DNA of 64,000 bases from Pseudomonas umsongensis (GTDB taxonomy: Bacteria; Pseudomonadota; Gammaproteobacteria; Pseudomonadales; Pseudomonadaceae). Where the stretch lies: NCBI RefSeq assembly GCF_002236105.1, contig NZ_NIWU01000001.1, forward strand, positions 62,001-126,000, written 5' to 3'. A model generated the notes under the pieces. The model saw only the letters and a program-made list of their open reading frames with translations. It was not told the DNA's origin and did not search any database. Shown here piece by piece: positions 42,555 through 51,985 of this stretch (its first letter is position 1; each line of letters starts with the position of its first letter). Position numbers and translations under genes: made by a program.

Positions 42555-42620
42555 TTTCCCCAACATTGGGGGATGGTGGCCCCGGCAAAAAAGTGGGGAA
42601 TTAATGGGGAATATCCCCCG
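42555..42620. promoter_or_regulatory. Enhancer-like dyads upstream of the mnxG promoter
   Basis: TTTCCCCAACATTGGGGGAT (42555-42574) contains the palindrome CCCCAA-CA-TTGGGG, and TGGGGAATATCCCCCG (42605-42620) is a second dyad about 48 bp on. Their distance from the sigma-54 promoter (about 60-110 bp) suits upstream activator sites. The first closely resembles the dyads at 54505-54569. Confidence 0.65.
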
Positions 42621-42669
42621 ATGAATTAAATGGCTGCTCTAACTGACTGATAGTTATAAAGAATTTTTA

Positions 42670-42685
42670 TGGCATACAGATTGCT
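42670..42685 (+). promoter_or_regulatory. Sigma-54 promoter of the mnxG operon
   Basis: TGGCATACAGATTGCT: GG at 42671-42672 and GC at 42683-42684, spacing 10, nearly the full consensus (TGGCAC-N5-TTGCW). The multicopper-oxidase ATG is 56 bp downstream of the -12 element. Confidence 0.85.
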
Positions 42686-42740
42686 CCAAGGATTTTGTCG
42701 AGAATTATTCCTGTGAGCACCCACAGTGAGGCCCGTGATC

Positions 42741-45700
42741 ATGACCGGCATTTTTCACGCTCCATCCGTCCTTCCATGGCTGTTGATGGCCGCATCGATG
42801 TTCGGCATCGAGCTGGCCGAAGCGGCAGCACGTTGTGAACGCAACCTGGTGGCCAACGTCGTGGCGCTGGACCAGCCGCTGATGTTCAACCGCCTTGGTG
42901 CGCAGAACGTCAACGGCATGATGTTCGCCCTGCGCCGCGATGTGGTCGATGACCATGACATCTCACTGGCACAGGGCGGTGCGGCGGTGCCGGGCAAGGT
43001 GTCGCTGCGTCCCGACAAGCGTCCGCGTCCGCTGGTGCTGCGGGTGGCCGCCGGTGACTGCCTGACCATCAACCTGCAGAACCTGCTGGCCTATCAGGCC
43101 AACCCCGGTTCCCACGACGGTGGCGAGGAGGTGGAGGGCGAGGAAGAAGGCATCCCGGTCGGCAATAACGAAAACTTCAAGGTCGACGAACAGGTCGCCG
43201 ACCGCCATGTCGGTTTCCAGGTCAACGGCATGCAAGCAGTCAACAGCATCGATGACATCGCTTCATTTACCGGACGCAATGCCAGCAGCTTGATCGCGCC
43301 GGGTGCCAGCCGCTCCTACACCTTGTATGCCGAACGCGAAGGGGTGTTCGCCGCCAGCAGCCGTGGCGCAACCTTCGGTGGTGAAGGTGCGGCAGGCAAC
43401 GTGGCCAACGGTCTGTTCGGCCAGGTCGTGGTGGTGCCCAAGGGTGGGCGCACTTACCGCAACACCGTGACCGAAGAAGAAATGCGCCTGGCGACCACCG
43501 GCCGCACCCCGGCCGGTCAGCCGATCGTCGATTACCAGGCGCGTTACCCGCAGCGCGAGCCGTGGATCCGTGAAGGCAAGGCCGGCACACCGATCATCAA
43601 TATGGTCGACGGCAATGAAATCATTTCCAGCGAAAGTGACGCGATCGTCATGGGCAGCAATGCCGATGGCAGCTTCCCGCCTTCGACCTATCCACTGGAA
43701 GCCTTGGGCAAACGCAACCCGGCGCTTCCCAATCGACTGGAACCATTCCGCGATTTCGCCTCGCAGTTCCAGGATGAAACCGCCGCGACCCAGGCCTTCC
43801 CGGCTTACTGGGCTGACCCAGTGATGGCCCATGTGCTGGAGCCGACCCGCGATTCGTTCATGATCAACTACGGCTCTGGCGGCATGGGTGCAGAAGTCGT
43901 GGCCAACCGTCTCGGCGTAGGCCCGATGCACGATTGCCTGTCCTGCGCTTACGAAGAGTTCTTCCTTAGTTCCCACACCGTCGGCGACGTGGCGATGCTG
44001 GTGGACGTACCGGCTAACGCCGGCCTGGAAGGCATTACCCCCGGCCAGACACCGAACGCCGATCAGGTGGGCGTCAAGGCGACCATGGCGCTGTATCCAT
44101 CAGAGCCGTCCAACGTCAGCCACAGCTATATCGGTGACTTCGTCAAGTTCCGCAACACCCACAACGGCCATGAACAGCACATCTTCCACCTGCACGGGCA
44201 TCAGTGGCTGTTCAACCCCAACGATGACAATTCCGACTATGTGGACGCCCAGGGCATTGGCGCGGGTGCAGGCTACACCTATGAAATTGCCAACGGCGGT
44301 TCGGGCAACCGCAACCGTGTAGCGGGCGATGCGATCTATCACTGCCACTTTTACCCGCACTTCGCCCAGGGCATGTGGGCCATGTGGCGGGTGCACGACG
44401 TGTTTGAAGAAGGCACCAAGCTTGAAGTCTCGCAACAAGGCTCCGACGGTTTCCACAGCGAGCCTTATGCCCTGCGCAGCGGTAAACCCGCTGCTGGCGC
44501 ACGAGCCCTGCCCGATGGCGAAATCGTTGCCGGCACGCCGATTCCGGCGGTGGTGCCGCTGCCCGGCAAAGCCATGGCACCGATGCCCGGCAAAGTTGCG
44601 GTCGTACCGAAAATCGGCCAGACCCTGGTGGCCGCCAACGACGATGACGACGATGAAGAAGACGACGATGACGGCGAGCACCATGGCGGCAGCGGTGGCG
44701 CACAGGCCATCGGTTCCCTGGCGCTGGTGGATCGCAGCGAAGCCAACCGCAACGCCGATGGCACGCTGAAAAACCCTGGCTATCCATTCTGGATCGGCGG
44801 CATGGAAAGCTCGGTCGGCCAACGCCCACCGACTCCGCCGCTGGACATGCTCGACGCCGCCACGGCGCAGGCCCTGAAAGCGACGGGCAAAGCCTTGTGG
44901 GCCAACCTTGATCCGGCGCAGTCCGGTGGTTGGGACGGAGGCCTGGGCCGCCATGCGCTGGACGGCGTGTCTGCCGGTGGCGAGGCCGAGACCATTACCA
45001 CGTCACTGGATTTCTCCAAGACGGTGACCCGCGCCAAGCCGATTTACCTGCCGGAAGAGGGCACCGAAGTCGAGCAGGCGGCCATGGCATTCCACGCCAA
45101 GAAGGACCACCCAAGCTTCGCCCTGCTGCCGGGCAATCAAATCGTGGCACGGGCCTTCCGCACCAACGGTGCCTTGCCGATGGCCGGTGCGCCGTTCTAC
45201 GAGCCGTGCATGGACGACCGCCAGAAACGCCTGAGCAGCAGCGCCGGCACCGGTGAATTCAACAGCGGCGAGCGGCTCGACGGCATGTCTTTCATCGGCT
45301 CCTCGAGCTTCACCGCCGACCGTCCGCGCATCTACAAAGCGGCCAACATCCAGTTCGATGCGGTGTACAACAAGGTTGGCTACCACTTCCCGCAAGCGCG
45401 CATCCTGGCGCTCTGGGAAGACGCCTGGCCGGTGATCACCAAGCAGCGTCCGCCAGAACCTTTGGTGATGCGCATGAACACCTTCGACTGCGTGCAGTAC
45501 CAGCAAACCAACCTGGTGCCGGCCACCTATGAGATGGACGACTATCAGGTGCGCACGCCGACCGACGTGATCGGCCAGCACATTCACCTGCCGAAGTGGG
45601 ACCTGGTGGCTGCCGATGGCTCGTCCAACGGCTGGAACTACGAAGACGGCGTACTCTCCCCAGGCGCGGTGCAAGAGCGCATCCAGGCCATCCGCGAGTT

Positions 45701-48569
45701 CAACCAGTGCCAGGGCAGCGACCCGCGTGATGGCACGCCGGCTTGCCCGAAAGCCAAGAACCACCCGTACTTCGGTCAATTTGGCCGGGCCGATTGGGTC
45801 GGTGCGCGTACGGCGATGCAGCGCTGGTTCGCCGACCCTGTGGTCAACGCCAAAGGCGTCGACCGTGGCCTGGGCACCATCTTTACCCACGACCACCTCG
45901 GCCCATCGACGCACCAACAGATTGGCCTGTACGCCACCGTGCTGGCCGAACCTGCCGGTTCCACCTGGTTCCACGCCGAAACCGGCGAGCCGTTGTACAG
46001 CGGCGGGCGCCAGGACGGCGGGCCGACTTCGTGGCAAGCGGTGATTTCTACCGGTGACATCGATGGCGACGGCAAGAACGACAGTTTCCGTGAGTTCTTC
46101 CTCGAATACAGCGACTTCCAGCACGCCTACGAAGCCGGCGTGTACGTGGGCGCCGGACCTGACGGTAAACCCGATGCGCAAAGCTTCCCGGCCACCGCCG
46201 ACAGCTTCCGCTACGCGATCAACCCACCAGTGCGCAACAACGCCAGTACCCTGTTGGACGGTATTATCGAAGTGCAGGGCGGGATACTTCCGGGTTGCCC
46301 GAGCCGGCCATGCCCGCAAGCCATCTCGGTCGATGACCCTGGCATGTTCGTCGTCAACTACCGTAACGAACCGCTGGCCCTGCGGGTATACGACCCGAAC
46401 AAGGTCGGCCCGGACGGCAAGCGCGGCATGCAGGCCGACGGCCTGGGCGGCGACCTGGCGTACGCCATGCAAAGCCGTACCGACCGTGCGATCCCGGCGA
46501 TGAACCTGGCGCCGAACCTGATCACCTCGGCCACCGGCCCCACCGGCGGCACCACGCTGTTCCCGCCGCACATCAACAAGGGCGGCGCCGAACCTGGCGA
46601 TCCGTTCACCCCGATGCTGCGTACCTACACCGGCGATAATGTGCGGCTGCGGTTGCATGCAGGCGGACACGAAGAGGAGCATAACGTCACCCTGCACGGT
46701 GTGAAGTGGCTGCAAAGTGGTTCCGGTTTCGGCAACAGCTCCAACTCCGGCTGGCGCGCGTCGCAGATGATCGGCATCTCCGAGCAGATGGGCTTCGTTG
46801 CGCCGGTCTCGATGCTGTCCAGTTCGGCTGCGACCACCGGGGATTACCTGTACTCGATGGACGCTTCGATTGAAGGCTACTGGAGCGGGATCTGGGGTGT
46901 GATGCGCAACTACACCACCCAGCGCAACGATCTGTTTGCCTTGCCGACCAATCCGAAGCCGACGGGGATGCGCAACACCGTGGCCTTCGACGGCGTTTGC
47001 CCAAGGTATGGCGCCAACCCCAATGGCATCGGCACCCGGCCTACTCCGCAACGCAATTATGAAGTGGTCGCGGCGCTGGCCAACGACATTCTGACCAATC
47101 CGCTCGGCCTGACCATTGGTGATCCGGCGGGGCTTGGACAGCATGTGGGCGGGCCGCTGAATCCAGCCGGTGGCACCCTGGTGTTCAACTCGCGGACTGT
47201 GAGCATTCCCCAGGTCACCGTCACCGACCCTGAAGACGGTGAAACCATCACCATTGGTGGGCAAAGCGGGCCGCTGCATGACCCGACCGCAATCCTGTAT
47301 GTGCGCAAGGCCGACCTCGACCCAACCACCGGCAAGCTCAAGCCCGGTGTGCCTGTCGAACCGCTGGTGCTGCGCGCAGCGGCTGGTGATTGCATCAACA
47401 TCACCCTGGAAAACCGGCTGCCCAGCGTCATGCCGGACCTGACCCAGACAGCGGTGATGCAAGGCATGGTCAAACGCGATCGTAACAGCGGCAGCGGTTC
47501 GACCACCTTCAGCAACAACCTGATGCGGCCGTCGAGCCACGTGGGGCTGCACGCGCAACTGCTGGCGTACGACATCACCAAATCCGACGGCACCAACGTC
47601 GGAGCCAACCCGACCCAGACCGTGCCACCGCGTGTCGGCAGCAGCGGGGCCTACCCGACCCGTACCTACCAATACTACGCCGGCCACCTGGAGCGTGAAG
47701 GCAAACCGATCACTCAACTGGGCCGCAATGTCGACAACATCAATGCCACGGCGATCGAGTTCGGCGGCTTGAACATCACCCCGGCGGACGTGATCAAGCA
47801 GTCGCAAAAGGGCCTGGCCGGGGCGATGAGCATCCTGCCGGTGGGCGCCACCTGGGTGGAAGACACGCGCAAGGTCAATGCCACCGTCACCGCACCTGGG
47901 CAAACCAGCTACCGCGACTTTGCGATGGTCTGGCAGAAAGCCTTGAACATTCGCTGGGCCAATGGTCGGCCGGTGGAAGGGATTGCGGCGGAAGGGTTCG
48001 GCGTGCCGAACGATCCGCAGGACAACTCCAGCATGGCCATCAACTACAAGACCGAACCGATGTGGTACCGCTTCGGCCTGGCCCCGGATGCACCGTTCGG
48101 CCGTGCCGACGGCGCGGGCTACGGCGACATGGTGAATGCACACATGGCCTACAGCAACTCGCTGGTGGGCGGTGACCCACAAACGCCAGTGCTGTACGCC
48201 AGACCGGGACAACCGTTCCGCACGCACATCCTGATGCCTACCGGGGGCAGTCGCGGCACCATCTTCCAGCTTGACGGTCACGTCTGGTCGACCAACCCGT
48301 TCCAGCCAGAGAAGAGCGATACCGGTGGTTATCCGATGGGTACGCCAGGGGTGGGTTCGGTGCGGTTCGGCTACAACCCGATGTCGATGTACATCGGCGC
48401 CCGCGAGAGCGTCCTGCCGGCAGCGCACTTCAGCTTCATGCTGCCGAGCGCCGGGGGTGTCAACGCGATACCGGGTGACTACCTGTTCCGCGACTACGGC
48501 GCCTACGGCAATACCTCCGGGTTGTGGGGGCTGTTGCGGGTGACCAACGATCCGGAGCCGGCGCCGTAG
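42741..48569 (+). CDS. mnxG: Giant multicopper oxidase, MnxG-type (Mn(II) oxidase)
   Basis: 1,942 residues from the ATG at 42741 (GTGAGG ten bases upstream; a GTG at 42726 is possible). Signal peptide LPWLLMAASMFGIELAEAAA. Cupredoxin motifs: HEQHIFHLHGHQW (about 476-489), HCHFYPHFAQGMW (534-546, type 1/2/3 copper ligands including Met), GQHIHLPKWD (944), THDHLGPSTHQQIG (about 1048) and HAGGHEEEHNVTLHG (1305). An acidic stretch, NDDDDDEEDDDDGEHHGG (about 633-650), and an EF-hand-like DIDGDGKND (1106) may bind metal. Size and motif order match MnxG of P. putida GB-1, one of its Mn(II) oxidases; the McoA-type paralogue is the alternative. Likely exported by the flanking Gsp-like system. First gene of an operon. 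Confidence 0.85.
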   Translation: MTGIFHAPSVLPWLLMAASMFGIELAEAAARCERNLVANVVALDQPLMFNRLGAQNVNGMMFALRRDVVDDHDISLAQGGAAVPGKVSLRPDKRPRPLVLRVAAGDCLTINLQNLLAYQANPGSHDGGEEVEGEEEGIPVGNNENFKVDEQVADRHVGFQVNGMQAVNSIDDIASFTGRNASSLIAPGASRSYTLYAEREGVFAASSRGATFGGEGAAGNVANGLFGQVVVVPKGGRTYRNTVTEEEMRLATTGRTPAGQPIVDYQARYPQREPWIREGKAGTPIINMVDGNEIISSESDAIVMGSNADGSFPPSTYPLEALGKRNPALPNRLEPFRDFASQFQDETAATQAFPAYWADPVMAHVLEPTRDSFMINYGSGGMGAEVVANRLGVGPMHDCLSCAYEEFFLSSHTVGDVAMLVDVPANAGLEGITPGQTPNADQVGVKATMALYPSEPSNVSHSYIGDFVKFRNTHNGHEQHIFHLHGHQWLFNPNDDNSDYVDAQGIGAGAGYTYEIANGGSGNRNRVAGDAIYHCHFYPHFAQGMWAMWRVHDVFEEGTKLEVSQQGSDGFHSEPYALRSGKPAAGARALPDGEIVAGTPIPAVVPLPGKAMAPMPGKVAVVPKIGQTLVAANDDDDDEEDDDDGEHHGGSGGAQAIGSLALVDRSEANRNADGTLKNPGYPFWIGGMESSVGQRPPTPPLDMLDAATAQALKATGKALWANLDPAQSGGWDGGLGRHALDGVSAGGEAETITTSLDFSKTVTRAKPIYLPEEGTEVEQAAMAFHAKKDHPSFALLPGNQIVARAFRTNGALPMAGAPFYEPCMDDRQKRLSSSAGTGEFNSGERLDGMSFIGSSSFTADRPRIYKAANIQFDAVYNKVGYHFPQARILALWEDAWPVITKQRPPEPLVMRMNTFDCVQYQQTNLVPATYEMDDYQVRTPTDVIGQHIHLPKWDLVAADGSSNGWNYEDGVLSPGAVQERIQAIREFNQCQGSDPRDGTPACPKAKNHPYFGQFGRADWVGARTAMQRWFADPVVNAKGVDRGLGTIFTHDHLGPSTHQQIGLYATVLAEPAGSTWFHAETGEPLYSGGRQDGGPTSWQAVISTGDIDGDGKNDSFREFFLEYSDFQHAYEAGVYVGAGPDGKPDAQSFPATADSFRYAINPPVRNNASTLLDGIIEVQGGILPGCPSRPCPQAISVDDPGMFVVNYRNEPLALRVYDPNKVGPDGKRGMQADGLGGDLAYAMQSRTDRAIPAMNLAPNLITSATGPTGGTTLFPPHINKGGAEPGDPFTPMLRTYTGDNVRLRLHAGGHEEEHNVTLHGVKWLQSGSGFGNSSNSGWRASQMIGISEQMGFVAPVSMLSSSAATTGDYLYSMDASIEGYWSGIWGVMRNYTTQRNDLFALPTNPKPTGMRNTVAFDGVCPRYGANPNGIGTRPTPQRNYEVVAALANDILTNPLGLTIGDPAGLGQHVGGPLNPAGGTLVFNSRTVSIPQVTVTDPEDGETITIGGQSGPLHDPTAILYVRKADLDPTTGKLKPGVPVEPLVLRAAAGDCINITLENRLPSVMPDLTQTAVMQGMVKRDRNSGSGSTTFSNNLMRPSSHVGLHAQLLAYDITKSDGTNVGANPTQTVPPRVGSSGAYPTRTYQYYAGHLEREGKPITQLGRNVDNINATAIEFGGLNITPADVIKQSQKGLAGAMSILPVGATWVEDTRKVNATVTAPGQTSYRDFAMVWQKALNIRWANGRPVEGIAAEGFGVPNDPQDNSSMAINYKTEPMWYRFGLAPDAPFGRADGAGYGDMVNAHMAYSNSLVGGDPQTPVLYARPGQPFRTHILMPTGGSRGTIFQLDGHVWSTNPFQPEKSDTGGYPMGTPGVGSVRFGYNPMSMYIGARESVLPAAHFSFMLPSAGGVNAIPGDYLFRDYGAYGNTSGLWGLLRVTNDPEPAP

Positions 48570-48590
48570 GGCGGGAAACAACGCAATACC

Positions 48591-48680
48591 TGTGGGAGCG
48601 AGCCTGCTCGCGAAGGCGGAGTGTCAGACACATCAATGCTGGATGTGCTGGCCTCTTCCCGAGCAGGCTCGCTCCCACAG
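48591..48680. repeat. REP doublet (REPIN) between mnxG and the propeller gene
   Basis: GTGGGAGCGAGCCTGCTCGCG at left and the inverted GAGCAGGCTCGCTCCCAC at right. It sits inside an otherwise continuous gene series, so it may stabilise or partly terminate the mnxG transcript. Confidence 0.8.
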
Positions 48681-48724
48681 GGGGACGCGGTGAAGCAGGC
48701 ATAGATCTGAAGGGGAGATGTGAC

Positions 48725-50677
48725 ATGAACAGGACCATCAAAATCGCCAGTGTTGCCCTGGTCGTAGGGGTTGCGCTGATCTGGCTCGGGGTGTGGCGCA
48801 CGTCGCCACCGACCCTGCTTGGCGACATCGCGCTTCCCGACACCTGGACCGGCCAGACGCTTGAACGTGACGGCGTGTCGGTGGCCCTCGAAGTGCGGCC
48901 GCTGGCTGCAGACGGCGTGTTGCGCGAGGGTGAATTTGCCGATGTGCGTTTCAACGTCACCGACAAGGCGTCGGGCCAACCGCTGGCGGGCGTTGCCCCC
49001 GGCGCCTGGATCGACCCAGAGACCGTCGCCGCTGACCAGGCCCAGGGCCGCGAGCAGAGCTGCAAGGCGCGGGTCGGGGTGTTCCTTAAATCAAGTATCG
49101 GCGCACGGCCGCTGCTCGACCTCAACAGCTACTTCCTGATGGTGATGAACCGCGATGCCAGCGTCTCGGTGGTCGACCCCTCGGTCTCGGTGGGCGGCAT
49201 CACCAGCACTATGACCCGCATCGATATCAAGCAACCGCCGATGGATTGGGTCACCCCCAGGGACAACAAACGGGTGTTCGTGTCGATGCCCACGGCGGGT
49301 GAAGTCGCGGTGATCGACAGTGAGCAATTCAAGCTGCTCGACTCGGTGGCCGCGGGCAGCAATCCGGTGCGCGTGGCCTTGCAACCGGACGAGCGCCTGC
49401 TGTGGGTCGGCAACAATGCCCCGTCGGCCGAGCTTTCCGGGGTCACGGTGATCGACACCGCCAGCCTCAAGACCCTCAGGCACTTGGCAACTGGCAGCGG
49501 CCACCACGAAATCGCCTTCAGCAAGGACAGCCGCTTCGCCTTTGTCACCAACCGCGACGACGGCACCCTGAGCATCATCGATGTCGCCACCTTGACCATC
49601 GCCAAGCAGCTCAAGACCGGCTCGCACCCGCTGTCGGTGGTGTACTCGCCACTGTCCGGCGCGGCCTATGTGGCCGATGGCAAGGACGGCACGGTGACCG
49701 TGGTCGACGCCGCGAACCAGTCGGTGCGGCGGGTGATCAAGATCAAGCAGGGCCTCGGCCCGATGGGTTTCAGCGCCGACGGCCGTTTCGGCATCGTGCT
49801 CAATACCCTGGAGAACCAGGCCGCGGTGATCGACGCCGCCACCGATTCGCTGATCCATGAACTGGACGTGTCCGCCGAACCCTATCAAGTGGTGTTTACC
49901 AAGGCCTATGCCTACGTGCGCGGACTGGCCTCGCCCAAGGTCACGATGATCAACCTGGCGTCCCTCGGTGAAGGCCGCAAGCCGATCAGCCAGGGCTTCG
50001 AAGCCGGGCCGCAACCGCCGCGCCTGGCCGGCGACTTGCCGCTGGCGTCGAGCCTGGCGGTGTCGCGGGACGACAACGCGGTGTTTGTGGTCAACCCGGT
50101 GGACAACACCACCTACTTCTACGCCGAAGGCATGAACGCGCCGATGTCCGGCTACCCCAATCGCGGGCAAGTGGCGCGGGCGGCGCTGGTCATCGACCGC
50201 AGCCTGCGCGAAGTCGAACCGGGGCTGTACAGCGCGCGGATCAAGCTGCCGGCGGCGGGGCGCTTCGACGTGGCGTTCCTGCTCAACCAGCCCAACATCA
50301 TCCACTGCTTCAGCGCCGTGGTTGAGCCGAACGCAAGCCTGGGCCCCGTCGCCGGCATCCCGAAAGTCGAGTTCATGCTCGACAAAACCACGGCCGCCCT
50401 GGGTAGCCCTTATGTCGTGCGCTTTCGCATCGTCCAGGGCAAACAGAAGGTCCAGCGCAGCGGGGTCAAGGACGTGCAGGTGCGCTACTTCCTGGCGCCC
50501 AGTTCCCGGCCGCAGTACGTCGCGGCACTGGACGTCGGCAATGGCATCTATGAAGCCCCGGTCACCCTTGACCAGCAAGGCGCCTGGTACCTGCACGTGC
50601 GTGCGGCGTCCCTGGGCGCGAATTTCGACGACCAGACGTTTGCCAGCGTTCGGGTGACCCCCGGCATTGCTCATTGA
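48725..50677 (+). CDS. YVTN-type beta-propeller protein, membrane anchored
   Basis: 650 residues. An N-terminal membrane anchor (VALVVGVALIWLGVW, about 9-25) is followed by a seven-bladed-type propeller region (about 150-480) with repeated motifs VSMPTAGEVAVIDSE, VTNRDDGTLSIIDVATL and VADGKDGTVTVVDAAN, as in cytochrome-cd1/40-residue YVTN proteins. A C-terminal Ig-like beta domain (about 500-650; DVAFLLNQPNIIHCFS) resembles the tail of copper/nitrite-reductase accessory proteins. Function unknown; gene order places it in oxidase maturation or electron transfer. Confidence 0.75.
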   Translation: MNRTIKIASVALVVGVALIWLGVWRTSPPTLLGDIALPDTWTGQTLERDGVSVALEVRPLAADGVLREGEFADVRFNVTDKASGQPLAGVAPGAWIDPETVAADQAQGREQSCKARVGVFLKSSIGARPLLDLNSYFLMVMNRDASVSVVDPSVSVGGITSTMTRIDIKQPPMDWVTPRDNKRVFVSMPTAGEVAVIDSEQFKLLDSVAAGSNPVRVALQPDERLLWVGNNAPSAELSGVTVIDTASLKTLRHLATGSGHHEIAFSKDSRFAFVTNRDDGTLSIIDVATLTIAKQLKTGSHPLSVVYSPLSGAAYVADGKDGTVTVVDAANQSVRRVIKIKQGLGPMGFSADGRFGIVLNTLENQAAVIDAATDSLIHELDVSAEPYQVVFTKAYAYVRGLASPKVTMINLASLGEGRKPISQGFEAGPQPPRLAGDLPLASSLAVSRDDNAVFVVNPVDNTTYFYAEGMNAPMSGYPNRGQVARAALVIDRSLREVEPGLYSARIKLPAAGRFDVAFLLNQPNIIHCFSAVVEPNASLGPVAGIPKVEFMLDKTTAALGSPYVVRFRIVQGKQKVQRSGVKDVQVRYFLAPSSRPQYVAALDVGNGIYEAPVTLDQQGAWYLHVRAASLGANFDDQTFASVRVTPGIAH

Positions 50678-50690
50678 AGAGGACATCGAC

Positions 50691-51347
50691 ATGAACCGAC
50701 TCGCACATCACGGACTGCTGACGCTCTGCCTGTTGACAGCCAGTATCGGCCAGGCCCTGGCCCATTCGGCCGATGAACATGCTGGCCACAACATGGCCGC
50801 CAAAAGCACCAGTTCCGAGACCGCCCAGGTCAAGTTCGCCGACGTCGCGCTGGTGGACCAGAACGGCAAGACCGTGCGCCTGGAAAAAGACCTGGTAGCC
50901 GACAAGATCGTGGTCATGAGCTTTATCTACACCAGTTGCACCACGGTCTGCCCGGTGGTGTCCTCGATCATGGGCAAGGTGCAGAAACAGCTGGGGGCAC
51001 GGGTCGGCACCGAGGTGCAGCTGGTGTCGATCAGCATCGATCCGCAGCGCGATGACGCCAAGCGCCTCAACGATTACGCCCGCTCCTTCCAGAACGGTCC
51101 GGGCTGGAGCTGGCTGACCGGCTCCACTCAGTCGGTCAACGAAACACTCAAGGGCCTGGGCAGTTTCAGTGGCGACTTCAAGAATCATGCGCCGCTGATC
51201 CTCGTCGGGGATGGCAATAGCCGCCACTGGACCCGCTACTACGGCTTCACCGACCCGAGCATCTTGACCCGCCAAGTGGAGAAGCTCAGCGGTGAACGCA
51301 ACGCCCACGCCAAACACACCGCCATCGCCATGGAGCATCAGCCATGA
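50691..51347 (+). CDS. SCO1/SenC-family copper chaperone (first copy)
   Basis: 218 residues. Signal peptide MNRLAHHGLLTLCLLTASIGQALA, then a His-rich mature N-terminus (HSADEHAGHN). Thioredoxin-fold SCO motif FIYTSCTTVC with Cys83 and Cys87 and the conserved His166 (KNHAPLILVGD). SCO proteins deliver Cu or reduce cysteines during assembly of copper enzymes; here the obvious client is the multicopper oxidase. It overlaps the second SCO gene by 4 bp. Confidence 0.9.
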   Translation: MNRLAHHGLLTLCLLTASIGQALAHSADEHAGHNMAAKSTSSETAQVKFADVALVDQNGKTVRLEKDLVADKIVVMSFIYTSCTTVCPVVSSIMGKVQKQLGARVGTEVQLVSISIDPQRDDAKRLNDYARSFQNGPGWSWLTGSTQSVNETLKGLGSFSGDFKNHAPLILVGDGNSRHWTRYYGFTDPSILTRQVEKLSGERNAHAKHTAIAMEHQP

Positions 51348-51976
51348 GACTTCTCGACTGGATCGCCCTGAGCCTCTGCGCCTGCCTCGCCAACTCCTTG
51401 GCCTTGGCCCATGAAGGGCATGAGCAAACCGCAACCGACTCCGCCACGGTGGCGGCTGCCGCGCAGCCGGCTAGTGGCACTCGCGATGCCAAGACCTGGT
51501 TCACCGACACGCCGTTGCAGGACCAGAACGGCAACACCCTGCGTTTCTACAGCGACGCGCTGCACAACCGCGTGGTGCTGCTCAATGTGATTTTCACCAG
51601 TTGCACCGATGCCTGCCCCTTGATCACCCAGAAGCTCAAGCAAGTGCGCGAAGTGCTGGGCGACAAGGCAGACGGCATCACCTTTATCTCCCTTACCAGT
51701 GATCCGCTGCGGGACACCCCGGCGGTACTCAAGGCTTACACCTTGAAGCAGGGCGTCGATGAGCCCCACTGGCTTTTTCTTACCGGCGACAAAGCGCAAA
51801 TGGACCTGGTCCTTGGGCGAATTGGCCAGGTCATACCGTCCCCCGAGCAGCACTCCACCCAGTTGATCGTCGGTGACGTGGCGAACAAGCGCTGGAGCAA
51901 GATCCGCCCCGATGCCCCGGCCGCCGCCATTGCCCAGCGCTTGCAGCTGCTGGCAATGCCCGTGGCCGGCCGCTGA
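51344..51976 (+). CDS. SCO1/SenC-family copper chaperone (second copy)
   Basis: 210 residues. Signal peptide ending near ALAHEGHE, again with His at the mature N-terminus. Copper motif IFTSCTDAC with Cys87 and Cys91; the distal His is His170 (PEQHSTQLIVGD). Divergent from its neighbour, so the two may act on different copper sites or as copper carrier plus thiol reductase. ATG overlaps the preceding stop, indicating translational coupling. Confidence 0.9.
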   Translation: MRLLDWIALSLCACLANSLALAHEGHEQTATDSATVAAAAQPASGTRDAKTWFTDTPLQDQNGNTLRFYSDALHNRVVLLNVIFTSCTDACPLITQKLKQVREVLGDKADGITFISLTSDPLRDTPAVLKAYTLKQGVDEPHWLFLTGDKAQMDLVLGRIGQVIPSPEQHSTQLIVGDVANKRWSKIRPDAPAAAIAQRLQLLAMPVAGR

Positions 51977-51985
51977 GTCCGGGCC

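Noticed and set aside
45003..48581. Long antisense open frame (1,192 codons) opposite the multicopper oxidase
   Set aside because: It is the shadow of a high-GC gene; composition is His/Gly/Arg-rich without domains, while the plus strand has clear copper motifs.
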